In this document: piece after piece, positions 36,052 through 43,863 of the stretch
Position numbering within the stretch: the stretch's first letter is position 1
Layout of the letters: every line of letters begins with the position of its first letter
DNA from: Oceanimonas doudoroffii
GTDB taxonomy: Bacteria; Pseudomonadota; Gammaproteobacteria; Enterobacterales; Aeromonadaceae
Assembly (NCBI RefSeq): GCF_002242685.1
Contig: NZ_NBIM01000001.1
Location: 1,612,001 to 1,676,000 of the forward strand
Reading direction: 5' to 3'
DNA length: 64,000 nucleotides
The notes under the pieces: generated by a model
Databases searched by the model: none
What the model saw: the letters and a program-made list of their open reading frames with translations, nothing else
Told to the model about the DNA's origin: nothing
Position numbers and translations under genes: made by a program

Positions 36052-36990
36052 TCAGCCTCCCTGTTTGACCTGGCGCCGGGTATCGCCGTCCAGGCCACCC
36101 TCGATCGCCCACTCGGTAAAGAGCTCCAGCCGGTGCTCCATGGTGCGGGGCTGCCAGGCGGGAGTGAGATAGTCGTCGTTGGTGTAATACTCGAAGGCAC
36201 CGCCCAGGGGGCTGTTCACGTACCAGAAATAGGCGGAAGAAATGGGGTGGCGGCCCGGGCCGATAAAGGTGGACCAGCCCCGGCGGTTCATCGCCATGCC
36301 GGCGCCGATCACCTCGTGGATGTCGCGCACGGTAAAGGCCACGTGGTTGAGGCCGGCAGGCTTGCCCGGCACATGCAGCAAAAAGAGATCGTGATGGTGG
36401 CCTTCGGCGGCACAGCGCATGAAAGCCCCTTTGCCCTCGTAGCAGTCGGACAGGTGGAAGCCGAGCCGATCCCGGTAGAAGGCCTCGGCCACGGCCAGAT
36501 CGGGGGTGAAAAACACCACATGGCCCACGCCGATGGGCTCGCCCCGCTCGTAGACCGGGCTGGCCTCATCCACCCGGCGGATATCGCCGTGCTGGTTGAT
36601 GGCGGCTACCCGCAGCTCGACCGGCTGCACGGCACTCGGCCGGAAGCGCAGGGTCATGCCGTTGGGATCCCGACAGCTCAGGCCCTCGGCGTCGCGGACC
36701 AGGCCCTCGACGCCGACCAGGCGCTCGGCCAGTTGCTCCAGGCAGGCGGCGCTGTCAACCCCCCACACCACTTCACGCAGGGTGGAGCCGGGCTCGAAGG
36801 CGGCCGGCAGCCGGGTGTCATTCCTATCGAACAGGTAGAGCCGGCTTCGGTTCAGGGTGAGGAACAGATCCGCCCCGGGAATATCGCTCTCGCCACGGCT
36901 CAGGCCGAAGTCGGCGAGAAAACGGGCGGCCTTTTGCCTGTCATCCACCCCGAATTTCAGGGCTTCAATTCCGGTAATATTCATGGTCAC
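36052..36990 (-). CDS. Type I extradiol ring-cleavage dioxygenase (VOC family)
   Basis: Protein of 312 residues with two VOC modules. Fe(II) ligands sit in the usual places: H157 (GVGHVVFFT), H216 (GLNHVAFTV) and E267 (GGAFEYYT). Second-shell residues typical of extradiol enzymes are also present: H200, H248 and Y257 (AYFWYV). Spacing and length match BphC/HpaD-like enzymes that open catechols next to the hydroxyls. The N-terminal module keeps no full ligand set, as expected. The ring substrate is not determinable, but a substituted catechol made by the Rieske oxygenase plus SDR is likely. Confidence 0.88.
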   Translation of the reverse strand: MTMNITGIEALKFGVDDRQKAARFLADFGLSRGESDIPGADLFLTLNRSRLYLFDRNDTRLPAAFEPGSTLREVVWGVDSAACLEQLAERLVGVEGLVRDAEGLSCRDPNGMTLRFRPSAVQPVELRVAAINQHGDIRRVDEASPVYERGEPIGVGHVVFFTPDLAVAEAFYRDRLGFHLSDCYEGKGAFMRCAAEGHHHDLFLLHVPGKPAGLNHVAFTVRDIHEVIGAGMAMNRRGWSTFIGPGRHPISSAYFWYVNSPLGGAFEYYTNDDYLTPAWQPRTMEHRLELFTEWAIEGGLDGDTRRQVKQGG

Positions 36991-37013
36991 ACTCTCTCTT
37001 GTTGGGCAGCCGG

Positions 37014-37772
37014 TCAGTTGAAGACGAAGCCGCCGTTGACCGGCAGGTTCTGGCCGGTGACGAAGGACGACAGATCCGACAGCAGGTAGAGCACGGCGCC
37101 GTTGACGTCCTCCGGCAACTGGGGCCGGTGGATGGCGCGGCCGTCCACGTACTGGTCGTGGCGGGCCTGGGGCACGTATTCGGTGGCCTCCACCAGGGTC
37201 AGTCCCGGGCTGACGGCGTTGACGCAGATGTTGTATTCACCGAGCTCCCGGGCCATGGAGCGGGTCATCGCCAGCAAGGCGCCCTTGCTGGCCACGTAGG
37301 CCAGCAGCCGGGGCGCGCCCCAGAGGGCGGTGTCGGAAGCGATATTGACCACCTTGCCCGTCCCGGCGGCCTTGAGGTAGGGCACCGCCGCCCGGGTCAT
37401 CAGCCAGCTGCCGCGCACGTTGACGGTCATGACTCTGTCCCACACCTCGATATCCAGCTCGGTCATGTCGACGCCGCCGATACCGGTGGCGATGGCACCG
37501 CAGTTGACCAGGCCGTCCAGGCCGCCGAGCAGGCCGGCGGCGTCCCGGGCACAGGCCTCAATAGAAGCCGGATCCGCCAGGTCCAAGGCCAGGCCGTGGG
37601 CGATATGTCCCTCGGCGGCCAGGCCCTTGGCCTGCGCCATCACCTGCTCGGTGAGAATATCGGCCAGGGCCACCTCGGCGCCGGCGGCGGTGGCGGCGCG
37701 GGCGAAGTCCAGCCCCAGCCCCCGGGCCCCACCGGTGATCAGCAGCTTCTTGCCCAGCAACAACTTATTCAT
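37014..37772 (-). CDS. Short-chain dehydrogenase, probable cis-dihydrodiol dehydrogenase
   Basis: Protein of 252 residues, classical SDR. TGGARGLG (13-20), Ser146, Tyr159 and Lys163 (YVASKGALLAM) form a complete catalytic set, and D38 (ALADI) favours NAD over NADP. The stop of the Rieske alpha gene lies 8 bases inside its start, so the genes are translationally coupled. Position next to the oxygenase suggests it converts the cis-dihydrodiol to a catechol for the extradiol enzyme. Confidence 0.85.
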   Translation of the reverse strand: MNKLLLGKKLLITGGARGLGLDFARAATAAGAEVALADILTEQVMAQAKGLAAEGHIAHGLALDLADPASIEACARDAAGLLGGLDGLVNCGAIATGIGGVDMTELDIEVWDRVMTVNVRGSWLMTRAAVPYLKAAGTGKVVNIASDTALWGAPRLLAYVASKGALLAMTRSMARELGEYNICVNAVSPGLTLVEATEYVPQARHDQYVDGRAIHRPQLPEDVNGAVLYLLSDLSSFVTGQNLPVNGGFVFN

Positions 37773-38799
37773 GGCTCTCCACCTCTTGTCTGGCGGCCAG
37801 CCGGGCCAGCTGCTGTTCGGCGGTTTTCTTCATCATTCGGCGCAGGCGCGACAACCCGACGTCGTGCTGGTAGAGGAATTCGTGATCGCGGGCGTTGGGG
37901 GCCATCTGCTCGAGGATGATGCGATCCTGCTCCAGCACATCCCAATGCAGTTGTTCCAGGTGGTTGCGGTAAAGGAAACGCCACACGTCACGCTGCCAAC
38001 CGGTGACCTTGCGCGCCCGCCAGAAGAACACTCGCGTGTGATGCTCGTCCACCGGGGTGGCCAGGCCGACGATCCAGAATTCACCGCCCGGGCCAAACTG
38101 CTGGCGGTAGGGAATGGACAGCCGCAGCCAGGAAGCACCGCTGCTGCCGAACTCGACCCAGTCGAAGTTGACCCCGGTCTGGCCGACCTTTTCAAAGACG
38201 AAGCCGTGCTCGGTATTGCGGGCCCGCATGTCGGCGCTCTTGTCCCCTTCCGCCATGGAGTGGGAGGTACAGTGCAGGTAGCTGCCGTGCATGGGATCCA
38301 TGACGTTGTCGATGGCATAACGATGATTCACCGCCCAGTCCGCCTGGCACAGGAAGCTGCTCCACTCCTCGCTTTCGAGCTGTTCAGGCAGCACCAGATC
38401 GTCGGGCTCACCGTCCGGCTCCAGGCCGAACCAGAGGAAGATGGCGCCATGCTTTTCGATCACCGGGTAGGCGCGCAGGCATTTGCTGCCGGTCATGGGG
38501 CAGGCACTCACCGCCGGAACATCGGCGACCACGCCGTCCCCCTTCACTTCTACCCCGTGGTACCAGCAGGCCACCCGGTCGCCCAGATTCCAGCCCAGGG
38601 ACAGCCGCGCCCCCCGGTGCGGACAGCGATCTTCCAGTGCGTTGACCCTGCCCTCGTTATCGCGCCACAGCACGATATTCTCGCCCAGGCGGGTGATGCC
38701 GACCGGGCTGTTGCCCACTTCCCAGCTGGACACCACCGGATACCACAGATCCTTGAGGCCCAAATCCAGATGGCGTTCTACTGCAAGCTGTTGATTCAT
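37765..38799 (-). CDS. Rieske non-haem iron oxygenase alpha subunit
   Basis: Protein of 344 residues. The N-terminal Rieske [2Fe-2S] centre uses C59, H61, C78 and H81 (CPHRGARL...CWYHG). The C-terminal catalytic domain has the mononuclear-iron motif NVMDPMHGSYLH (two His ligands). At 344 residues and without a beta-subunit gene it is an alpha-only oxygenase of the phthalate/carbazole/vanillate-demethylase type. Ferredoxin and reductase are encoded in the operon, making a three-component system. It may dihydroxylate a ring or demethylate; the presence of an SDR and an extradiol enzyme favours dihydroxylation. Confidence 0.88.
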   Translation of the reverse strand: MNQQLAVERHLDLGLKDLWYPVVSSWEVGNSPVGITRLGENIVLWRDNEGRVNALEDRCPHRGARLSLGWNLGDRVACWYHGVEVKGDGVVADVPAVSACPMTGSKCLRAYPVIEKHGAIFLWFGLEPDGEPDDLVLPEQLESEEWSSFLCQADWAVNHRYAIDNVMDPMHGSYLHCTSHSMAEGDKSADMRARNTEHGFVFEKVGQTGVNFDWVEFGSSGASWLRLSIPYRQQFGPGGEFWIVGLATPVDEHHTRVFFWRARKVTGWQRDVWRFLYRNHLEQLHWDVLEQDRIILEQMAPNARDHEFLYQHDVGLSRLRRMMKKTAEQQLARLAARQEVESHE

Positions 38800-38831
38800 C
38801 GTGTTCTCCTAGATTCCCTGTGATGCGCCCT

Positions 38832-39131
38832 TCAGTAACCGAGGCGGGCCATTTCGTCCTGAAAATTGGCGAGGGTCCAGGCCTCGCCGGCCTCGTTGCG
38901 CAACCCGCGCCGATTGAGGGTAGCGACCAGCTCGCCCAGCTCGACGATCCCCTCCGCGAAAGCGCTTTCCAGCTGGCTGACCAGCTCCTGCTCGTAGCGG
39001 GTGGGCTCGCGGTAGCGGTTCTGCCACACCAGGTTGCGGGTTTTGCCCGGGATCTGGATGTTGTTCAGGCCGGCCTCGGTGGCGGGTTCCTTTTTCAGCC
39101 AAGCGGCCAGTTTGGGATTGAAATTATCCAT
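38832..39131 (-). CDS. Small helix-turn-helix-like protein of the Rieske cluster
   Basis: 99 residues from ATG 39131, chosen because AAGGA lies 9 bases upstream (an ATG at 39149 overlaps the ferredoxin stop). The second half, ELVSQLESAFAEGIVELGELVATLNRRGLRNEAGEAWTLANFQDEMARLGY, strongly resembles the DNA-binding helices of serine recombinases (LNxxGxxxxxGxxWTxxxxxxxL). No catalytic domain is attached. Similar small proteins are annotated as recombinase-like HTH proteins, as far as I recall. It sits between ferredoxin and oxygenase genes, so it may regulate the operon or assemble the oxygenase. Confidence 0.7.
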   Translation of the reverse strand: MDNFNPKLAAWLKKEPATEAGLNNIQIPGKTRNLVWQNRYREPTRYEQELVSQLESAFAEGIVELGELVATLNRRGLRNEAGEAWTLANFQDEMARLGY

Positions 39132-39145
39132 GGTGCAGTTCCTTG

Positions 39146-39454
39146 TCATGCCATGTTCAGCAGTACGTCGTCGCCCTCGATCCGTACCTCATAGAGGTTC
39201 AGGTCGCGACAGCCGGGGCCGCTCTGCAGCTTGCCGGTGGGAATGTCAAAGATGGCCTCGTGCAGCGGACACTCGACGGTACGGCCTTCGATAAAGCCTT
39301 CGGTGAGCAGGGCGTAGGCATGAGGGCAAATATCCTCGATGGCGTGCAGCCGCCCCTCGACCCTGAACACCCCTATTTCCTTGTCGCCAACCTTGACGGC
39401 CAGCGGGCTCTCATCGGAGATGTCGCCCACCTTGCAAATGGAAACCCAGTTCAT
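39146..39454 (-). CDS. Rieske-type ferredoxin
   Basis: Protein of 102 residues with a Rieske [2Fe-2S] site: C43, H45, C62 and H65 (CPHAYALL...CPLH). Size and sequence match BphA3/CarAc-like ferredoxins. It passes electrons from the FAD reductase (34828-36048) to the oxygenase alpha subunit. First gene of the long catabolic operon. Confidence 0.9.
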   Translation of the reverse strand: MNWVSICKVGDISDESPLAVKVGDKEIGVFRVEGRLHAIEDICPHAYALLTEGFIEGRTVECPLHEAIFDIPTGKLQSGPGCRDLNLYEVRIEGDDVLLNMA

Positions 39455-39468
39455 GGCTTGGTTGCTCC

Positions 39469-39508
39469 TGTTTTACATACAAAACAATGATTCACATTTA
39501 AAACAAAG
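39469..39508. promoter_or_regulatory. Operator-like repeats before the catabolic operon
   Basis: Inverted repeat TGTTTT-ACATAC-AAAACA (39469-39486) and a direct repeat ACATNNAAAACAANG at 39475 and 39494, with 19-base period. The second copy includes CATTTAAAACAAAG (39495-39508), whose reverse complement recurs before tctC. The downstream stretch to 39690 is AT-rich and then GC-rich, with no gene I can support. Confidence 0.55.
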
Positions 39509-39691
39509 GTTAGATTCCTTAACAAAGCATGTCAACACAATGTTTACATTGTGAATAAACGTGTCAGCCAAGCGTCTGAATTGTTAATGAAAAAAGTAAG
39601 GCGGGACGGTGAGGGGCGCAGGCGACATGAAGCAGAAGGAAACCCCACACGGAGTCGAAGCACGACAATGCGCCCGCGTCAGGCACACCAC

Positions 39692-39722
39692 AAAAAAAAC
39701 GCCATGCGGTCGGCATGGCGTT
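39692..39722 (-). terminator. Terminator of the IclR regulator gene
   Basis: Stem AACGCCATGC / GCATGGCGTT with a 5-base loop, followed on the minus strand by a run of T residues. It separates the regulator from the operon it precedes. Confidence 0.88.
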
Positions 39723-39759
39723 GCAAGGAAAGTCGGGGCGCGCAAACGGCGCAGTGGAC

Positions 39760-40548
39760 TCAGGAATGGGCGTTGTTCAGGCTCAGGGTGCGGGACAGGC
39801 TCTGGGCGGCGGAGATCACCGCATCACGTATACGGCCTTCAAATTCTTCCCGGGGAATACCGCCAAGCGGGCAGCTGACCGAGACCGAGGCAATCATGCC
39901 ACCGTCGCTCTGCCGGAAAATGGGGGCGGCACAGGCGGCCATGCCCGGATTGAAGTAACCCCAACTGACCAGGGCCGGCTGCCCACGCACCTCGCGGATA
40001 CGCGCCAACAGCGCCTCCAGGCTGGCGGGTGTGTCCTCGGTAAAGGCTTCCCACTGGTAATCCTGGTACAGCTCGGTGATGGCCTCATCGGACATATCGG
40101 AAAGCAGTAATTGGCCGGTCACGGTGGCGTGAGCCGGCCAGCGGGTACCGACCCCGACCGTGCTGGTAAAAGGCCCCGTGGACTGATAGCGATCCACGAA
40201 TACGATATCGGTGCCCTGGCGAATCACCAAATGGCAGGCAATGGTGGTTTGATCCCGCAGTCGCTGCATAATGGGCCGTGAAGGCTCCAACAGATCCAGC
40301 CCGGAAAGATAGGTAAACCCCAGCTCCAGCACCTTTGAGTTCAGGCTGTAGCGCCGGGAGTTTTCCTCCTTCTGCAAAAAGCCACAATGCTCCAGGGTGT
40401 AAGCAACACGAAAGGCGCTGGAGCGGTTGACCCCGATAATTTCGGCCAGTTCGGACACACTCAGCTCCCTTTTTTCGTTGCTGAAGGCCTGAAGTGCCTC
40501 CAGTCCCCGCACCAAGCCAGGGACGATGTATCTGTCATCCGTTTCCAT
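39760..40548 (-). CDS. IclR-family transcriptional regulator of the catabolic cluster
   Basis: About 262 residues from ATG 40548 (GAGGA upstream). The N-terminal winged helix (VRGLEALQAFSNEKRELSVSELAEIIGVNRSSAFRVAYTLEHCGFLQKEENSRRYSLNSKVLELG) is followed by an effector domain (about 90-255) including DIVFVDRYQSTGPFTSTVGVGTRWPAHATVTGQLLL. Members of this family often control aromatic degradation with a pathway intermediate as effector. It is transcribed separately ahead of the operon, ending at a strong terminator. It probably binds the dyads at 39469-39508 and 26997-27015. Confidence 0.85.
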   Translation of the reverse strand: METDDRYIVPGLVRGLEALQAFSNEKRELSVSELAEIIGVNRSSAFRVAYTLEHCGFLQKEENSRRYSLNSKVLELGFTYLSGLDLLEPSRPIMQRLRDQTTIACHLVIRQGTDIVFVDRYQSTGPFTSTVGVGTRWPAHATVTGQLLLSDMSDEAITELYQDYQWEAFTEDTPASLEALLARIREVRGQPALVSWGYFNPGMAACAAPIFRQSDGGMIASVSVSCPLGGIPREEFEGRIRDAVISAAQSLSRTLSLNNAHS

Positions 40549-40779
40549 ATATTCCTCTGCGCCCGATATTTGTTGCTTTATAAAGGCAAAATTTGAGCAT
40601 GGCCTTATGCTTTCGTCAACGCCAGCAAGCGATCCACGAACCGGCCGAATCCCAAAAACGTCATAAAAAAGGAAACATAAAAGGCTATGCCATATGCTTT
40701 CTGCCAAAGGTCTGCTCCACGCGAGCCTTTTTGTTAGCGGCTTGACTCAGGTAAAGCACCTCCCAAAAGGACTTTCATA

Positions 40780-41127
40780 ATGACATTACGCCTTTTACTG
40801 GCCTCTTTCTGGCTGCTGCCTGCCCTCACCCTCGCCACCACTCAGGTGGAAATGAACCAGCAATCTCAGCGGAACTACCAGGCCGCCGACAGGGCGTTGA
40901 ACCAGGCTTACGGCCAACTGATGAACTCATTGGCATCCGACCGCCGGAAAAAACTCAAAGCCGCCCAGCGCGCCTGGCTGCGTTTTCGCGATGCCCAGGC
41001 CGAGCTGGTGTCGTCGGCCTATGAAGGCGGCTCCATGCAACCACTGGTTCACAGCGAGGAACTCAGACGCCTAACAGAAAGTCGAACCCGAGAGCTTGAA
41101 CAGCAATTTCAGGAGGCAAATCGCTGA
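40780..41127 (+). CDS. LprI-type lysozyme-inhibitor-family protein (DUF1311)
   Basis: Protein of 115 residues with signal peptide MTLRLLLASFWLLPALTLA and a short helical domain: NYQAADRALNQAYGQLMNSLASDRRKKLKAAQRAWLRFRDAQAELVSSAYEGGSMQPLV. This is the DUF1311 signature (D..LN..Y..L, L..AQRAWL.FRDA.C.). The family includes LprI, a periplasmic lysozyme inhibitor. It lacks the cysteine pair seen in many members. Role otherwise unknown. Confidence 0.8.
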   Translation: MTLRLLLASFWLLPALTLATTQVEMNQQSQRNYQAADRALNQAYGQLMNSLASDRRKKLKAAQRAWLRFRDAQAELVSSAYEGGSMQPLVHSEELRRLTESRTRELEQQFQEANR

Positions 41128-41217
41128 CCCATCAGCACTGATGTGTGAAACGGCTACCTCACCCTTACTATTCCCTATGGTATGCTGTCGGTTTTCCGCC
41201 TTCACCGCAGGAATCCT

Positions 41218-41925
41218 ATGGACACCTACGCCGCTCAGGCACAACTGGATCGGCAGGACACCTGGCTGGGCTTTAAACAGCTGCTGCCGCTCTCCTTCTT
41301 TGTGGCCGCCTTTGGTCTGGCCTTTGGCCTGGCCGCGCACCAAACCGGCCTCAGCGACACCAGCATAGTGCTGATGAGCGCCGCCGTGTTCGCCGGCACC
41401 TCCCAGTTCGCCGCCCTGGATATCTGGGGCCTGCAGGTTCCGCTGGTGCCCTTGATGATTACCACTTTCGCCATTAATGCCCGCCACCTGCTGATGGGCG
41501 CCACCCTCTACCCCTGGTTGCGCCACCTGCCACCGGCCAAGCGTTACGGCATTATGTTGTTTGCCTCAGACGCCAACTGGGCCCTGGCCATGCAGCAGTT
41601 TCACAAGGGCGAGCGGGCGCTGGGTATTTTGCTGGGCGGCGGCATGGCCATCTGGAGCTTCTGGATGGTTGGCACCTGGCTGGGCATTCGCTTCGGCAGC
41701 GCCATTGAGGATCCGGTAAGCATCGGCCTGGACATGGTACTGGGCTGCTTTCTGCTGGCCATGGCCCTGGGTGCCCGCAAGGATTTGCGCACCCTCGCCA
41801 TCTGGATAGTGGCTGGAGTCACCTCCATGGCGGCATACTGGTGGTTGCCGGAAAACAGTCATGTGGTGGTGGGGGCACTGGCCGGTGGCGCCCTGGGTGC
41901 CATCTGGATGGAGAAAGGAGAATGA
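41218..41925 (+). CDS. azlC: AzlC-family branched-chain amino-acid exporter large subunit
   Basis: About 235 residues from ATG 41218 (AGGA 7 bases upstream). AzlC/YgaZ family: GFKQLLPLSFFVAAFGLAFGLAAHQTGLSDTSIVLMSAAVFAGTSQFAAL and TFAINARHLLMGATLYPWL are conserved blocks. With the adjacent azlD it forms a two-part exporter, such as YgaZH for valine. The stop overlaps the ATG of azlD. Confidence 0.88.
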   Translation: MDTYAAQAQLDRQDTWLGFKQLLPLSFFVAAFGLAFGLAAHQTGLSDTSIVLMSAAVFAGTSQFAALDIWGLQVPLVPLMITTFAINARHLLMGATLYPWLRHLPPAKRYGIMLFASDANWALAMQQFHKGERALGILLGGGMAIWSFWMVGTWLGIRFGSAIEDPVSIGLDMVLGCFLLAMALGARKDLRTLAIWIVAGVTSMAAYWWLPENSHVVVGALAGGALGAIWMEKGE

Positions 41926-42233
41926 TGCTCGACACCGCCGGAAACGGCACCCTGATTATCATTGCCGTGATGGCGGTGGTGACCCTGTTCACCCGCCTGG
42001 GCGGCGTGCTGGTAATGTCCTTTATTCCCATCAACCGCCGGGTGCAGAACTTTATCAGCGCCATGTCGGGGTCGGTGCTGATCGCCATTCTCACGCCCCA
42101 GGCGGTGAACGGCGACGGTGGTGCCCGGGCCGCCCTGCTGGCTACCGGCCTGGTGATGCTGGTACTGAAAAAGCCGCTGCCGGCCATTGCCGCCGGCGTG
42201 CTCACCGCGGCCCTGTGGCGACAAATGCTGTAA
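41922..42233 (+). CDS. azlD: AzlD-family exporter small subunit
   Basis: 103 residues from ATG 41922 (ATGATG over the azlC stop). Three to four helices and the AzlD motif VTLFTRLGGVLVM...INRRVQNFISAMSGSVLIAILTPQAV. Partner of AzlC. A strong bidirectional terminator follows. Confidence 0.88.
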   Translation: MMLDTAGNGTLIIIAVMAVVTLFTRLGGVLVMSFIPINRRVQNFISAMSGSVLIAILTPQAVNGDGGARAALLATGLVMLVLKKPLPAIAAGVLTAALWRQML

Positions 42234-42263
42234 GGCATCATCAAAATCCCCCTTGCGATCACA

Positions 42264-42307
42264 TAAAAAACGAAACAATATGTCTCATGTTGTTTCGTTT
42301 TTTTGTC
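42264..42307. terminator. Terminator between azlD and the mocR-type gene
   Basis: Long stem with AAAACGAAACAA on the left and TTGTTTCGTTTT on the right, extending into ATG/CAT at the loop. Flanked by A-tract and T-tract, so it can act in both directions. Confidence 0.85.
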
Positions 42308-42368
42308 TATGCTGTAGCTGGTCGGTAACAGCCAGCACGATTTATCGATAGCAAGGGAGAGCACCAAC

Positions 42369-43838
42369 ATGTCCGCATTGTTTCACCTGGACAGAAGCGC
42401 CCCGGCCACCCTGCAACGGCAGGTAAGGGAACAGCTGGTCAGTGCCATTCTGGAAGGTTTTATGTCCCCCGACAGCCCGCTGCCTTCCTGCCGTAACCTG
42501 GCCAAAAACCTCAATGTGTCCCGCAATACCGTGGTACTGGTGTACGACAGCTTGGTGGCCGATGGGTATCTGGTCTCCCGTGAACGGCACGGCTATTTCG
42601 TCAACCCCCACTTTCAGGCCGAGGCGGTCGGCGGTAGCGGTTCCGGCAACGGCGCCCGCCCGGGGGCCGGCCTGGACTGGGCCAGCCGGTTCAAGGCTCG
42701 GCCGGGTCAGCAGCCCAATGCCAGCCTGTCTCACAACTGGCAGCGTTATCGCTATCCCTTTGTCTACAGCCAGCTCGACAACAGCCTGTTTCCGGTTCAG
42801 CACTGGCGCCGGTGCTGGCGTGATGCGGTGAGCGTGCAGGCCATTCGAGACTGGGGTTCGGACAGATACGACAGCGACGATCCCATGCTGATCGAACAGC
42901 TGCAAAAACGCATTCTGCCGAGCCGGGGCATACGGGCCAGCAATGACGAAATTCTGATCACCGTCGGCTCCCAGCAGGCGATCTACCTGCTGGCCCAGCT
43001 GTTGCTGGACCGGCAGGCCTGCTTTGGCATTGAGGATCCGGGCTATCCCAGCGCCGCCCATATTGCCCGCCTCTTTGGCGCCCGCATTCAAAGCCTGGCG
43101 GTGGACGAACAGGGGCTGGTGGTGGACGATCAGCTGTCCGGCTGTGATGCCATCTACCTGACCCCCAGCCACCAGTGTCCGACCACGGTCACCCTGCCGC
43201 TGGAACGGCGCCAGGCCCTGCTGCGGCTGGCCGAGCAGCATGACTTCCTGCTGATTGAAGACGATTACGAAATGGAGATGAACTTCGACAGCCACCCTAC
43301 CCCGGCGCTGAAAAGCCTGGACGACAAGGGCCGGGTGCTTTACGTCGGCAGCCTGTCAAAAACCCTGGCACCCGGGCTGCGCATGGGCTTTCTGGTGGCG
43401 CCGGCCCCGGTGATTCAGGAGGCCCGCAACCTGCGCCAGCTGATGCTGCGCCACCCCCCCCTGAACAACCAGCGCGCCGTTGCCCTGTTTCTGTCTCTGG
43501 GCTACCACGATGCCCTGGTACGCAAGCTGGCGAGGGTGTTTGAAGAGCGGGCCCGTTGCCTGGCCGAGGCCCTGCAACAGCATTTGCCCGACTGCCGGGT
43601 TTCGTCCATCGGCGGCTCGTCCTGCTGGCTGACCCTGCCTTCCGGACTGGACGGCGCAGCCCTGAAGCGGCTGGCGGCCGAGCACGATCTGCTGCTCATC
43701 AGCGGCGACAGCTATCACATTGGCGAAGGCCTGCCGACCAATACCCTCAAACTTGGTTTCTCGGCCATTCCGCTGGAGCGGATCGAGCCGGGCATACGGC
43801 TGCTGGCGGAGCTTAAACAGCAGCTGAGCGCTGAATAA
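42369..43838 (+). CDS. MocR-type regulator (GntR DNA-binding plus aminotransferase domain)
   Basis: Protein of 489 residues. The N-terminal GntR winged helix is about 10-80 (VREQLVSAILEGFMSPDSPLPSCRNLAKNLNVSRNTVVLVYDSLVADGYLVSRERHGYFV). The aminotransferase class I/II domain (about 115-480) has the PLP lysine in YVGSLSKTLAPGLRMGFL and IEDDYEMEMNF before it. Such regulators use PLP and an amine or amino acid as effector. Since it lies behind azlCD on the same strand, it may control that exporter or an unlinked amino-acid gene; not evident. Confidence 0.88.
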   Translation: MSALFHLDRSAPATLQRQVREQLVSAILEGFMSPDSPLPSCRNLAKNLNVSRNTVVLVYDSLVADGYLVSRERHGYFVNPHFQAEAVGGSGSGNGARPGAGLDWASRFKARPGQQPNASLSHNWQRYRYPFVYSQLDNSLFPVQHWRRCWRDAVSVQAIRDWGSDRYDSDDPMLIEQLQKRILPSRGIRASNDEILITVGSQQAIYLLAQLLLDRQACFGIEDPGYPSAAHIARLFGARIQSLAVDEQGLVVDDQLSGCDAIYLTPSHQCPTTVTLPLERRQALLRLAEQHDFLLIEDDYEMEMNFDSHPTPALKSLDDKGRVLYVGSLSKTLAPGLRMGFLVAPAPVIQEARNLRQLMLRHPPLNNQRAVALFLSLGYHDALVRKLARVFEERARCLAEALQQHLPDCRVSSIGGSSCWLTLPSGLDGAALKRLAAEHDLLLISGDSYHIGEGLPTNTLKLGFSAIPLERIEPGIRLLAELKQQLSAE

Positions 43839-43863
43839 GTCCTACTCATACTTGGACTGCCGG

